Source: Thinopyrum elongatum (Eukaryota > Streptophyta > Magnoliopsida > Poales > Poaceae). From it: a stretch of 64,000 nucleotides of DNA. Below the pieces are notes generated by a model. It was not told the origin of the DNA and searched no databases. It was given only the letters and a program-made list of their open reading frames with translations. This document shows, in pieces, positions 33,001-48,000 of the stretch. Location of the stretch: NCBI GenBank assembly GCA_011799875.1, contig CM022298.1:53993074-54057073 (forward strand), read 5' to 3'. The translations under genes were made by a program, and so were the position numbers. Positions within the stretch are counted from its first letter, which is position 1, and every line of letters starts with the position of its first letter.

Positions 33001-36000
33001 TGCTATAGGACTGATGGTAATTTTTCATAATTTTTGGTGATGGAGAAGTATCTGAACACTTCCCTCTACGCGGATTGCTCTCCGCGTGTCTACGACTGTG
33101 GACGGCGGCCTCCGGGGGCTAGCATGCCGCCAAATCTTGCGTAGACGGCCTCGCACAAGTCTAGAAGTGTTGTGGCGGTTGCAACAGCCTGGCACGCGTC
33201 TCCGGGGTGTGGCCCCCCTCACGGACGGCGCCGCCGCCGGCACCTGGAGGGGGGAAACGGACGCGTCGGGTCTACACGGAGGGGATCTTGCTGTGGGTCT
33301 GGCCCGGATGTTGCTCCAAAGTGTTCCTATGGGCTGACCTAACACAACCGGGTGGAGAGGTCCACTGGTCAAAGCCCGTTCGTGCAAAGTCAAAGGGCTA
33401 GATCCCGTGGTTAAACGCTACAGGGTTATGCGGGACGGGGGCCCTGGGGGGGTAGCAATGCCACCGGAGCGTCCCACCGGGCCCTCATACATGCGGGGTG
33501 GTGCGGTGGCATGTCCGAAGAGGTGGCACGCGTCTCCGGGGTGTGCCCCCCCTCACGGACGGCGATGACACGGTAGTAGACGTTCTGCGGTAACGATGCG
33601 GCGTGAATATTATTTAATACTCGAAGCGCGATAAAATCATGAGTTTTTTACACGATGTGGGCACATGTGCTATAGGACTGATGGTAATTTTTCATAATTT
33701 TTGGTGATGGAGAAGTATCTGAACACTTCCCTCTACGCGGATTCCTCTCCGCGTGTCTACGACTGTGGCCGGCGGCCTCCGGCGGCTAGCATGCCGCCAA
33801 ATCTTGCGTAGGCGTCCTCTCACAAGTCTGGAAGTGTTGTGGCGGTTGCAAAAGCCCGGCACGCGTCTCCCGGGTGTGGCCCCCTCATGGACGGCGCCGC
33901 CGCCGGGACCTGGAGGGGGGAAATGGACGCTTCGGGTCTACACGGAGGGGATCTTGCTGTGGGTCTGGCCCGGATGTTGCTCCAAAGTGTTCCTATGGGC
34001 TGACCTAACACAACCGGGTGGAGAGGTCCACTGGTCAAAGCCCGTCCGTGCAATGTCAAAGGGCTAGATCCTGTGGTCAAACGCTACATGGTTAGGCGGG
34101 ACGGGTGCCCTGGGGGGTAGCAATGCCACCGGAGCGTCGCACCAGGCCCTCATACATGCGGGGTGGTGCAGTGGCATGTCCGAAGAGGCGGCACGCGTCT
34201 CCGGGGTGTGCCCCCCCTCACGGACGACGATGACACGGTAGTAGACGTTCTACGGTAACGATGCGGCGTGAATATTATTAAATACTCGGAGCGCGATAAA
34301 ATCATGAGTTTTTTTACACGACGTGGGCACATGTGCTATAGGACTGATGGTAATTTTTCATAATTTTTGGTGATGGAGAAGTATCTGAACACTTCCCTCT
34401 ACGCGGATTGCTCTCCGCGTGTCTACGAATGTGGCCGGGGCCTCCGGGGGCTAGCATGCCGCCAAATCTTGCGTAGGCGGCGTCTCACAAGTCTGGAAGT
34501 GTTGTGGCGGTTGCAAAAGCCCGGCACGCGTCTCCGGGGTGTGGCCCCCCTCACGGACGGCGCCGCCGCCGGCACCTGGAGGGGGGAAACGGACGCGTCG
34601 GGTCTACACGGAGGGGATCTTGCTGTGGGTCTGGCCCGGATGATGCTCCAAAGTGTTCCTATGGGCTGACCTAACACAACCGGGTGGAGAGGTCCACTGG
34701 TCAAAGCCCGTCCGTGCAAAGTCAAAGGGCTAGATCCCGTGGTCAAACGCTACAGGGTTAGGCGGGACGGGGGCCCTGGGGGGGTAGCAATGCCATCGGA
34801 GCATTGCACCGGGCCCTCATACATGCGGGGTGGTGCGGTGGCATGTCCGAAGAGGCGGCACGCGTCTCCAGGGTGTGCCCCCCCTCACGGACGGCGATGA
34901 CACGGTAGTAGACGTTCTGCGGTAACGATGCGGCGTGAATATTATTAAATACTCGGAGCGCGATAAAATCATGAGTTTTTTACACGACGTGGGCACATGT
35001 GCTATAGGACTGATTGTAATTTTTCATAATTTTTGGTGATGGAGAAGTATCTGAACACTTCCCTCTACGCGGCTTGCTCTCCGCGTGTCTACGACTGTGG
35101 CCGGCGGCCTGCAGGGGCTAGCATGCCGCCAAATCTTGCGTAGGCGGCCTCTCACAAGTTTGGAAGTGTTGTGGCAGTTGCAAAAGCCCGGCACGCGTCT
35201 CCGGGGTGTGGCTCCCCTCACGGACGGCGCCACCGCCGGCACCTGGAGGGGGGAAATGGACGCGTCGGGTCTACACGGAGGGTATCTTGCTGTGGGTCTG
35301 GCCCGGATGTTGCTCTAAAGTGTTCCTATGGGCTGACCTAACACAACCGGGTGGAGAGGTCCACTGGTCAAAGCCCGTCTGTGCAATGTCAAAGGGCTAG
35401 ATCCCGTGGTCAAACGCTACAGGGTTAGGCGGGACGGGGGCCCTGGGGGGGTAGCAATGCCACCGGAGCGTCGCACCAGGCCCTCATACATGTGGGGTGG
35501 TGCGGTGGCATGTCCGAAGAGGCGGCACGTGTCTCCGGGGTGTGCCCCCTTCACGGACGGCGATGACACGGTAGTAGACGTTCTGCGGTAACGATGCGGC
35601 GTGAATATTATTAAATACTCGGAGCGCGATAAATCATGAGTTTTTTACACGACGTGGGCACATGTGCTAGAGGACTAATGGTAATTTTTCGTAATTTTTG
35701 GTGATGGAGAAGTATCTGAACAACACTTCCCTCTACGCGGATTGCTCTCCGCGTGTCTACGACTGTGGCCGGCGGCGTCCGGGGGCTAGCATGCCGCCAA
35801 ATCTTGCGTAGGCAGTCTCTCACAAGTCTGGAAGTGTTGTGGCGGTTGCAAAAGCCCGGCACGCGTCTCCGGGGTGTGGCCCCCCTCACGGACGGCGCCG
35901 CCGCCGGCAGCTGGAGGGGGGAAACGGACGCGTCGGGTCTACACGGAGGGGATCTTACTGTGGATCTGGCCCGGATGTTGCTCCAAAGTGTTCCTATGGG

Positions 36001-36360
36001 CTGACCTAACACAACCGGGTGGAGAGGTCCATTGTCAAAGGGCTAGATCCCGTGGTCCAACGCTACAGGGTTCGGCGGGACGGGGGCCCTGGGGGCGTAG
36101 CAATGCCACCGGAGCGTCGCACCGGGCCCTCATACATGCGGGGTGGTGCGGTGGCATGTATGAAGAGGCGGGACACGTCTCCGGGGTGTGGCCCCCCCCC
36201 TCACGGACGGCGATGACACGGTAGTAGATGTTCTGTGGTAACGATGCGGCGTGAATATTATTAAATACTCGGAGCGCGATAAAATCATGAGTTTTTTACA
36301 CGACGTGGGCACATGTGCTATAGGACTGATGGTAATTTTTCATAATTTTTGGTGATGGAG
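27045..36360 (+). repeat. Two tandem copies of a 7-unit higher-order repeat (4.66 kb)
   Basis: Successive units can be typed by private variants. P has cggcctgcagggg (27089, 30424, 31744, 35085, 36401). U has gtgtctttgactg (27755, 32411). V has gattcctctccg plus gggacctgg (29092, 33753). W has gaatgtggccgggg (29760, 34420). X has aacaacacttcc and gataaatcatg (31098, 35753). The order is P-U-n-V-W-P-X in 27089-31098 and again in 31744-35753. Equivalent units are 4655-4661 bp apart. Only the third unit differs between the copies. Confidence 0.8.
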
Positions 36361-39009
36361 AAGTATCTGAACACTTCCCTCTACGCGGATTGCTCTCCGC
36401 GTGTCTACGACTGTGGCCGGCGGCCTGCAGGGGCTGGCATGCCGCCAAATCTTGCGTAGGCGGCCTCTCACAAGTTTGGAAGTGTTGTGGCGGTTGCAAA
36501 AGCCCGGCACGCGTCTCCGGGGTGTGGCCCCCCTCACGGACGGCGCCGCCGCCGGCACCTGGAGGGGGGAAATGGACGCGTCGGGTCTACATGGAGGGGA
36601 TCTTGCTGTGGGCCTGGCCCGGATGTTGCTCCAAAGTGTTCCTATTGGCTGACCTAACACAACCGGGTGGAGAGGTCCACTGGTCAAAGCCCGTCTGTGC
36701 AATGTCAAAGGGCTAGATCCCGTGGTAAAACGCTACAGGGTTAGGCGGGACGGGGGCCCTGGGGGGGTAGCAATGCCACCGGAGCGTCGCACCAGGCCCT
36801 CATACATGCGGGGTGGTGCGGTGGCATGTCCGAAGAGGCGGCACGCGTCTCCGGGGTGTGCCCCCCCTCACGGACGGCGATGACACGGTAGTAGACGTTC
36901 TGCGGTAACGATGCGCCGTGAATATTATTAAATACTCGGAGCGTGATAAAATCATGAGTTTTTTACACGACGTGGGCACATGTGCTATAGGACTAATGGT
37001 AATTTTTCATAATTTTTGGTGATGGAGAAGTATCTGAACACTTCCCTCTACGCGGATTGCTCTCCGCGTGTCTACGACTATGGCCGGCGGCCTTCGGGGG
37101 CTAGCATGCCGCCAAATCTTGCGTAGGCGGCCTCTCACAAGTCTGGAAGTGTTGTGGCGGTTGCAAAAGCCCGGCACGCATCTCCGGGGTGTGGCCCCCC
37201 TCACGGACGGTGCCGCCGCCGGCACCTGGAGGGGGGAAACGGACGCGTCGGGTCTACACGGAGGGGATCTTGCTGTGGGTCTGGCTCGGATGCTGCTCCA
37301 AAGTGTTCCTATGGGCTGACCTAACACAACCGGGTGGAGAGGTCCACTGGTCAAAGCCCGTGCGTGCAAAGTCAAAGGGCTAGATCCCGTGGTCAAACGC
37401 TACAGGGTTAGGCGGGACGGGGGCCCTGGGGGGGTAGCAATGCCACCGGAGCGTCGCACCGGGCCCTCATACATGCGGGGTGGTGCGGTGGCATGTCCGA
37501 AGAGGCGACACGCGTCTCTGGGGTGTGCCCCCCCTCACGGACGGCGATGACACGGTAGTAGACGTTCTGCGGTAACGATGCGGCGTGAATACTATTAAAT
37601 ACTCGGAGCGCGATAAAATCATGAGTTTTTTACATGACGTGGGCACAAGTGCTATAGCACTGATAGTAAATTTTCATAATTTTTCGTGATGGAGAAGTAT
37701 CTGAACACTTCCCTCTACGCGGATTGCTCTCCGCGTGTCTACGACTGTGGACGGCGGCCTCCGGGGGCTAGCATGCCACCAAATCTTGCGTAGGCGGCCT
37801 CTCACAAGTCTAGAAGTGTTGTGGCGGTTGCAAAAGCCTGGCACGCGTCTCCGGGGTGTGGCCCCCCCTCACGGACGGCGCCGCCGCCGGCACCTGGAGG
37901 GGGGAAACGGACGCGTCGGGTCTACACGGAGGGGATCTTGCTGTGGGTCTGGCCCGGATGTTGCTCCAAAGTGTTCCTATGGGCTGACCTAACACAACCG
38001 GGTGGAGAGGTCCACTGGTCAAAGCCCGTCTGTGCAAAGTCAAAGGGCTAGATCCCGTGGTCAAACGCTACAGGGTTAGGCGGGGAGGGGGCCCTGGGGG
38101 GGTAGCAATGCCACCGGAGCATCGCACCGGGCCCTCATACATGCGGGGTGGTGCGGTGGCATGTCCGAAGAGGCGGCACGCGTCTCCGGGGTGTGCCCCC
38201 CCTCACGGACGGCGATGACACGGTAGTAGACGTTCTGCGGTAACGATGCGGCGTGAATATTATTAAATACTCGGAGCGTGATAAAATCATGAGTTTTGTA
38301 AACGATGTGGGCACATGTGCTATAGGACTAATGGTAATTTTTCATAATTTTTGGTGATGGAGAAGTATCTGAACACTTCCCTCTACGCGGATTGCTCTCC
38401 GCGTGTCTACGACTGTGGCCGGCGGCCTGCAGGGGCTAGCATGCCGCCAAATCTTGCGTAGGCAGCCTCTCACAAGTTTGGAAGTGTTGTCGCGGTTGCA
38501 AACGCCCGGCACGCGCCTCCGGGGTGTGGCCCCCCTGACGGACGGCGCCGCCGCCGGCACCCGGAGGGGGGAAATGGACGCGTCGGGTCTACACGGAGGG
38601 GATCTTACTGTGGGTCTGGCCCGGATGTTGCTCCAAAGTGTTCCTATGGGCTGACCTAACACAACCAGGTGGAGAGGTCCACTGGTCAAAGCCCGTCTGT
38701 GCAATGTCAAAGGGCTAGATCCCGTGGTCAAACGCTACAGGGTTAGGCGGGACGGGGGCCCTGGGGGGGTAGCAATGCCACCGGAGCGTCGCACCAGGCC
38801 CTCATACATGCGGGGTGGTGCGGTGGCATGTCCGAAGAGGCGGCATGCGTCTCCGGGGTGTGCCCCCCTCACGGACGGCGATGACACGGTAGTAGACGTT
38901 CTGCGGTAACGACGCGGCGTCAATATTATTAAATACTCGGAGCGTGATAAAATCATGAGTTTTTTACACGACGTGGGCACATGTGCTATAGGACTAATGG
39001 TAATTTTTC

Positions 39010-42000
39010 ATAATTTTTGGTGATGGAGAAGTATCTGAACACTTCCCTCTACGCGGATTGCTCTCCGCGTGTCTAAGACTGTGCCCGCCGGCCTTCGGGG
39101 GCTAGCATGCCGCCAAATCTTGCGTAGGCGGCCTCTCACAAGTCTGGAAGTGTTGTGGCAGTTACAAAAGCCTGGCACGCATCTCCGGGGTATGGCCCCC
39201 CTCACGGACGGCGCCGCCGCCGGCACCTGGAGGGGGGAAACGGACGCGTCGGGTCTACACGGAGGGGATCTTGCTGTGGGTCTGGCCCGGATGTTGCTCC
39301 AAAGTGTTCCTATGGGTTGACCTAACACAACCGGGTGGAGAGGTCCACTGGTCAAAGCCCGTCCGTGCAAAGTCAAAGGGCTAGATCCCGTGGTCAAACG
39401 CTACAGGGTTAGGCGGGACGGGGGCCCTAGGGGGTAGCAATGCCACCGGAGCGTCGCACCGGGCCCTCATACATGCGGGGTGGTGCGGTGGCATGTCCGA
39501 AGAGGCGACACGCGTCTCCGGGGTGTGCCCCCCCTCACGGACGGCGATGACACGGTAGTAGACGTTCTGTGGTAACGATGCGGCGTGAATACTATTAAAT
39601 ACTCGGAGCGCGATAAAATCATGAGTTTTTTACATGACGTGGGCACATGTGATATAGCACTGATAGTAATTTTTCATAATTTTTGGTGATGGAGAAGTAT
39701 CTGAACACTTCCCTCTACGCGGATTGCTCTCCGCGTGTCTACGACTGTGGACGGCGGCCTCCGGGGGCTAGCATGCCACCAAATCTTGCGTAGGCGGCAC
39801 CTCACAAGTCTAGAAGTGTTGTGGCTGTTGCAAAAGCCTGGCACGCGTCTCCAGGGTGTGGCCCCCCTCACGGACGGCGCCGCCGCCGGCAACTGGAGGG
39901 GGGAAACGGACGCGTCGGGTCTACACGGAGGGGATCTTGCTGTGGGTCTGGCCCGGATGTTGCTCCAAAGTGTTCCTATGGGCTGACCTAACACAACCGG
40001 GTGGAGAGGTCCACTGGTCAAAGCCCGTCCGTGCAAAGTCAAAGGGCTAGATCCCGTGGTCAAACGCTACAGGGTTAGGCGGGGAGGGGGCCCTGGGGGG
40101 GTCGCAATGCCACCGGAGCATCGCACCGGGCCCTCATACATGCGGGGTGGTGCGGTGGCATGTCCGAAGAGGCGGCACGCGTCTCCGGGGTGTGCCCCCC
40201 CTCACGGACGGCGATGACACGGTAGTAGACGTTCTGCGGTAACGATGCGTCGTGAATATTATTAAATACTCGGAGCGCGATAAAATCATGAGTTTTTTAC
40301 ATGATGTGGGCTCATGTGCTATAGGACTGATGGTAATTTTTCATAATTTTTGGTGATGGAGAAGTATCTGAACACTTCCCTCTACGCGGATTGCTCTCCG
40401 CGTGTCTACGACTGTGGCCGGCGGCCTCCGGGGGCTAGCATGCCGCCAAATCTTGCGTAGGCGTCCTCTCACAAGTCTGGAAGTGTTGTGGCGGTTGCAA
40501 AAGCCCGGCACGCGTCTCCGGGGTGTGGCCCCCCTCATGGACGGCGCCGCCGCCGGCACCTGGAGGGGGGAAATGGACGCGTCGGGTCTACACGGAGGGG
40601 ATCTTGCTGTGGGTCTGGCCCGGATGTTGCTCCAAAGTGTTCCTATGGGCTGACCTAACACAACCGGGTTGAGAGGTCCACTGGTCAAAGCCCGTCCGTG
40701 CAATGTCAAAGGACTAGATCCTGTGGTCAAACGCTACAGGGTTAGGCGGGACGGGTGCCCTGGGGGGGTAGCAATGCCACCGAAGCATCACACCAGGCCC
40801 TCATACATGCGGGGTGGTGCAGTGGCATGTCCGAAGAGGTGGCACGCGTCTCCGGGGTGTGCCCCCCCTCACGGACGGCGATGACATGGTAGTAGACGTT
40901 CTGCGGTAACGATGCGGCGTGAATATTATTAAATACTCAGAGCACGATAAAATCATGAGTTTTTTACACGACGTGGGCACATGTGCTATAGGACTGATGG
41001 TAATTTTTCATAATTTTTGGTGATGGAGAAGTATCTGAACACTTCCCTCTACGCGGATTGCTCTCCGCGTGTCTACGAATGTGGCCGGCGGCCTCCGGGG
41101 GCTAGCATGCCGCCAAATCTTGTGTAGGCGGCCTCTCACAAGTCTAGAAGTGTTGTGGCGGTTGCAAAAGCCCGGCACGCGTCTCCGGGGTGTGGCCCCC
41201 CTCACGGACGGCGCCGCGCCGGCAACTGGAGGGGGGAAACGGACGCGTCGGGTCTACACGGAGGGGATCTTGCTGTGGGTCTGGCCCGGATGTTGCTCCA
41301 AAGTGTTCCTATGGGCTGACCTAACACAACCGGGTGGAGAGGTCCACTGGTCAAAGCCCGTCCGTGCAATGTCAAAGGGCTAGATCCTGTGGTCAAACGC
41401 TACATGGTTAGGCGGGACGGGTGCCCTGGGGGGTAGCAATGCCACCGGAGCGTCGCACCAGGCCCTCATACATGCGGGGTGGTGCAGTGGCATGTCCGAA
41501 GAGGCGGCACGCGTCTCCGGGGTGTGCCCCCCCTCACGGACGACGATGACACGGTAGTAGACGTTCTACGGTAACGATGCGGCGTGAATATTATTAAATA
41601 CTCGGAGCGCGATAAAATCATGAGTTTTTTACACGACGTGGGCACATGTGCTATAGGACTGATTGTAATTTTTCATAATTTTTGGTGATGGAGAAGTATC
41701 TGAACACTTCCCTCTACGCGGATTGCTCTCCGCGTGTCTACGACTGCGGCCGGCGGCCTCCAGGTGCTAGCATGCCGCCAAATCTTGCGTAGGCGGCCTC
41801 TCACAAGTTTGGAAGTGTTGTGGCGGTTGCAAAAGCCCGGCACGCGTCTCCGGGGTGTGGCTCCCCTCACGGACGGCGCCGCCGCCGGCACCTGGAGGGG
41901 GGAAATGGACGCGTCGGGTCTACACGGAGGGGATCTTGCTTTGGATCTGGCCCGGATGTTGCTCTAAAGTGTTCCTATGGGCTGACCTAACACAACCGGG

Positions 42001-45000
42001 TGGAGAGGTCCACTGGTCAAAGCCCTTCTGTGCAATGTCAAAGGGCTAGATCCCGTGGTCAAACGCTACAGGGTTAGGCGGGACGGGGGCCCTGGGGGCG
42101 TAGCAATGCCACCGGAGCGTCGCACCAGGCCCTCATACATGCGGGGTGGTGCGGTGGCATGTCCGAAGAGGCGGCACGCGTCTCCGGGGTGTGCCCCCCC
42201 TCACGGACGGCGATGACACGGTAGTAGACGTTCTGCGGTAACGATGCGGCGTGAATATTATTAAATACTCGGAGCGTGATAAAATCATGTGTTTTTTACA
42301 CGACGTGGGCACATGTGCTATAGGACTAATGGTAATTTTTCATAATTTTTGGTGATGGAGAAGTATCTGAACACTTCCCTCTACGCGGATTGCTCTCCGC
42401 GTGTCTACGACTATGGCCGGCGGCCTTCGGGGGCTAGCATGCCGCCAAATCTTGCGTAGGCGGCCTCTCACAAGTCTGGAAGTGTTGCGGCGGTTGCAAA
42501 AGCCCGGCACGCGTCTCCGGGGTGTGGCCCCCCTCACGGACGGCGCCGCCGCCGGCACCTGGAGGGGGGAAACGGACGCGTCGGGTCTACACGGAGGGGA
42601 TCTTGCTGTGGGTCTGGCCCGCATGTTGCTCCAAAGTGTTCCTATGGGCTGACCTAACACAACCGGGTGGAGAGGTCCACTGGTCAAAGCCCGTCCGTGC
42701 AAAGTCAAAGGGCTAGATCCCGTGGTCAAACGCTACAGGGTTAGGCGGGACGGGGGCCCTGGGGTGTAGCAATGCCACCGGAGCGTCGCACCGGGCCCTC
42801 ATACATGCGGGGTGGTGCGGTGGCATGTCCGAAGAGGCGACACGCGTCTCCGGGGTGTGCCCCCCCTCACGGACAGCGATGACACGGTAGTAGACGTTCT
42901 GCGGTAACGATGCGGCGTGAATACTATTAAATACTCGGAGCGCGATAAAATCATGAGTTTTTTACATGACGTGGGCACAAGTGCTATAGCACTGATAATA
43001 ATTTTTCATAATTTTTGGTGATGGAGAAGTATCTGAACACTTCCCTCTACGCGGATTGCTCTCCGCGTGTCTACGACTGTGGACGGCGGCCTCCGGGGGC
43101 TAGCATGCCACCAAATCTTGCGTAGGCGGCCTCTCACAAGTTTGGAAGTGTTGTGGCGGTTGCAAAAGCCCGGCACGCGTCTCCGGGGTGTGGCCCTCCT
43201 CACAGACGGCGCCGCGCCGGCACCTGGAGGGGGGAAACGGACGCGTCGGGTCTACACGGAGGGGATCTTGCTGTGGGTCTGGCCCGGATGTTGCTCCAAA
43301 GTGTTCCTATGGGCTGACCTAACACAACCGGGTGGAGAGGTCCACTGGTCAAAGCCCGTCCGTGCAAAGTCAAAGGGCTAGATCCCGTGGTCAAACGCTA
43401 CAGGGTTAGGCGGGTCGGGGGCCCTGGGGGGTAGCAATGCCACCGGAGCGTCGCACCGGGCCCTCATACATGCGGGGTGGTGCGGTGGCATGTCCGAAGA
43501 GGCGACACGCGTCTCCGGGGTGTGCCCCCCCTCACGGACGGCGATGACACGGTAGTAGACGTTCTGCGGTAACGATGCGGCGTGAATACTATTAAATACT
43601 CGGAGCGCGATAAAATCATGAGTTTTTTACATGACGTGGGCACAAGTGCTATAGCACTGATAATAATTTTTCAAAATTTTTGGTGATGGAGAAGTATCTG
43701 AACACTTCCCTCTACGCGGATTGCTCTCCGCGTGTCTACGACTGTGGCCGGCGGCCTCCGGGGGCTAGCATGCCGCCAAATCTTGCGTAGGCGTCCTCTC
43801 ACAAGTCTGGAAGTGTTGTGGCGGTTGCAAAAGCCCGGCAGGCGTCTCCGGGGTGTGGCCCCCCTCATGGACGGCGCCGCCGCCGGCACCTGGAGGGGGG
43901 AAATGGACGCGTCGGGTCTACACGGAGGGGATCTTGCTTTGGATCTGGCCCGGATGTTGCTCTAAAGTGTTCCTATGGGCTGACCTAACACAACCGGGTG
44001 GAGAGGTCCACTGGTCAAAGCCCGTCCGTGCAAAGTCAAAGGGCTAGATCCCGTGGTCAAACGCTACAGGGTTAGGCGGGGAGGGGGCCCTGGGGGGGTA
44101 GCAATGCCACCGGAGCATCGCACCGGGCCCTCATACATGCGGGGTGGTGCGGTGGCATATCCGAAGAGGCGGCACGCGTCTCCGGGGTGTGCCCCCCTCA
44201 CGGACGGCGATGACACGGTAGTAGACGTTCTGCGGTAACGATGCGTCGTGAATATTATTAAATACTCGGAGCGCGATAAAATCATGAGTTTTTTACATGT
44301 TGTGGGCACAAGTGCTATAGGACTGAGGGTAATTTTTCATAATTTTTGGTGATGGAGAAGTATCTGAACACTTCCCTCTACGCGGATTGCTCTCCGCGTG
44401 TCTACGACTGCGGCCGGCGGCCTCCAGGGGCTAGCATGCCGCCAAATCTTGCGTAGGCCGCCTCTCACAAGTTTGGAAGTGTTGTGGCAGTTGCAAAAGC
44501 CCGGCACGCGTCTCCGGGGTGTGGCTCCCCTCACGGACGGCGCCGCCGCCGGCACCTGGAGGGGGGAACTGGACGCGTCGGGTCTACACGGAGGGGATCT
44601 TGCTGTGGGTCTGGCCCGGATGTTGCTCTAAAGTGTTCCTATGGGCTGACCTAACACAACCGGGTGGAGAGGTCCACTGGTCAAAGCCCGTCTGTGCAAT
44701 GTCAAAGGGCTAGATCCCGTGGTCAAACGCTACAGGGTTAGGCGGGACGGGGGCCCTGGGGGGGGGGGGGTAGCAATGCCACCGGAGCATCGCACCGGGC
44801 CCTCATACATGCGGGGTGGTGCGGTGGCATGTCCGAAGAGGCGGCACGCGTCTCCGGGGTGTGCCCCCCCTCACGGACGGCGATGACACGGTAGTAGACG
44901 TTCTGCGGTAACGATGCGTCGTGAATATTATTAAATACTCGGAGCGCGATAAAATCATGAGTTTTTTACATGTTGTGGGCACAAGTGCTATAGGACTGAG

Positions 45001-48000
45001 GGTAATTTTTCATAATTTTTGGTGATGGAGAAGTATCTGAACACTTCCCTCTACGCGGATTGCTCTCCGCGTGTCTACGACTGTGGCCGGCGGCCTCCGG
45101 GGGCTAGCATGCCGCCAAATCTTGCGTAGGCGTCCTCTCACAAGTCTGGAAGTGTTGTGGCGGTTGCAAAAGCCCGGCAGGCGTCTCCGGGGTGTGGCCC
45201 CCCTCATGGACGGCGCCGCCGCCGGCACCTGGAGGGGGGAAATGGACGCGTCGGGTCTACACGGAGGGGATCTTGCTGTGGGTCTGGCCCGGATGTTGCT
45301 CCAAAGTGTTCCTATGGGCTGACCTAACACAACCGGGTGGAGAGGTCCACTGGTCAAAGCCCGTCTGTGCAATGTCAAAGGGCTAGATCCCATGGTCAAA
45401 CGCTACAGGGTTAGGCGGGACGGGGGCCCTGGGGGGGTAGCAATGCCACCGGAGCGTTGCACCAGGCCCTCATACATGCGGAATGGTGCGGTGGCATGTC
45501 CGAAGAGGCGGCACGCGTCTCCGGGGTGTGCCCCCCCTCACGGACGGCGATGACACGGTAGTAGAGGTTCTGCGGTAACGATGCGGCGTGAATATTATTA
45601 AATACTCGGAGCGTGATAAAATCATGAGTTTTTTACACGACGTGGGCACATGTGCTATAGGACTAATGGTAATTTTTCTTAATTTTTGGTGATGGAGAAG
45701 TATCTGAACACTTCCCTCTACGCGGATTGCTCTCCGCGTGTCTAAGACTGTGGCCGGCGGCCTTCGGGGGCTAGCATGCCGCCAAATCTTGCGTAGGCGG
45801 CCTCTCACAAGTCTGGAAGTGTTGTGGCAGTTGCAAAAGCCCGGCACGCGTCTCCGGGGTGTGGCCCCCCTCACAGACGGCGCCGCCGCCGGCACCTGGA
45901 GGGGGGAAACGGACGCGTCGGGTCTACACGGAGGGGATCTTGCTGTGGGTCTGGCCCGGATGTTGCTCCAAAGTGTTCCTATGGGCTGCCCTAACACAAC
46001 CGGGTGGAGAGGTCCACTGGTCAAAGCCCGTCCGTGCAAAGTCAAAGGGCTAGATCCCGTGGTCAAACGCTACAGGGTTAGGCGGGACGGGGGCCCTGGG
46101 GGGTAGCAATGCCACCGGAGCGTCGCACCGGGCCCTCATACATGCGGGGTGGTGCGGTGGCATGCCCGAAGAGGCGACACGCGTCTCCGGGGTGTGCCCC
46201 CCCTCACGGACGGCGATGACACGGTAGTAGACGTTCTGCGGTAACGATGCGGCGTGAATACTATTAAATACTCGGAGCGCGATAAAATCATGAGTTTTTT
46301 ACATGACGTGGGCACATGTGATATAGCACTGATTGTAAATTTTCATAATTTTTGGTGATGGAGAAGTATCTGAACACTTCCCTCTACGCGGATTGCTCTC
46401 CGCGTGTCAACGACTGTGGACGGCGGCCTCCGGGGGCTAGCATGCCACCAAATCTTGCGTAGGCGGCCTCTCACAAGTCTAGAAGTGTTGTGGCGGTTGC
46501 AAAAGCCTGGCACGCGTCTCCGGGGTGTGGCCCCCCTCACGGACGGCGCCGCCGCCGGCACCTGGAGGGGGGAAACGGACGCGTCGGGTCTACACGGAAT
46601 GGATCTTGCTGTGGGTCTGGCCCGGATGTTGCTCCAAAGTATTCCTATGGGCTGACCTAACACAACCGGGTGGAGAGGTCCACTGGTCAAAGCCCGTCCG
46701 TGCAAAGTCAAAGGGCTAGATCCCGTGGTCAAACGCTACAGGGTTAGGCGGGGAGGGGGCCCTGGGGGGGTAGCAATGCCACCGGAGCATCGCACCGGGC
46801 CCTCATACATGCGGGGTGGTGCGGTGGCATATCCGAAGAGGCGGCACGCGTCTCCGGGGTGTGCCCCCCTCACGGACGGCGATGACACGGTAGTAGACGT
46901 TCTGCGGTAACGATGCGTCGTGAATATTATTAAATACTCGGAGCACGATAAAATCATGAGTTTTTTACATGATGTGGGTACATGTGCTATAGGACTGATG
47001 GTAATTTTTCATAATTTTTGGTGATGGAGAAGTATCTGAACACTTCCCTCTACGCGGATTGCTCTCCGTGTGTCTACAACTGTGGCCGGCGGCCTCCGGG
47101 GGCTAGCATGCCGCCAAATCTTGCGTAGGCGTCCTCTCACAAGTCTGGAAGTGTTGTGGCGGTTGCAAAAGCCCGGCACGCGTCTCCGGGGTGTGGCCCC
47201 CCTCATGGACGGCGCCGCCGCCGGCACCTGGAGGGGGGAAATGGACACGTCGGGTCTACACGGAGGGGATCTTGCTGTGGGTCTGGCCCGGATGTTGCTC
47301 CAAAGTGTTCCTATGGGCTGACCTAACACAACCGGGTTGAGAGGTCCACTGGTCAAAGCCCGTCCGTGCAATGTCAAAGGACTAGATCCTGTGGTCAAAC
47401 GCTACAGGGTTAGGCGGGACGGGTGCCCTGGGGGGGTAGCAATGCCACCGGAGCGTCGCACCAGGCCCTCATACATGCGGGGTGGTGTAGTAGCATGTCC
47501 GAAGAGGCGGCACGCGTCTACGGGGTGTGCCCCCCCTCACGGACGGCGATGACATGGTAGTAGACGTTCTGCGGTAACGATGCGGCGTGAATATTATAAA
47601 ATACTCAGAGCACGATAAAATCATGAGTTTTTTACACGACGTGGGCACATGTGCTATAGGACTGATGGCAATTTTTCATAATTTTTGGTGATGGAGAAGT
47701 ATCTGAACACTTCCCTCTACGCGGATTGCTCTCCGCGTGTCTACGAATGTGGCCGGCGGCCTCCGGGGGCTAGCATGCCGCCAAATCTTGTGTAGGCGGC
47801 CTCTCACAAGTCTAGAAGTGTTGTGGCGGTTGCAAAAGCCCGGCACGCGTCTCCGGGGTGTGGCCCCCCTCACGGACGGCGCCGCGCCGGCACCTGGAGG
47901 GGGGAAACGGACGCGTCGGGTCTACACGGAGGGGATCTTGCTGTGGGTCTGGCCCGGATGTTGCTCCAAAGTGTTCCTATGGGCTGACCTAACACAACCG

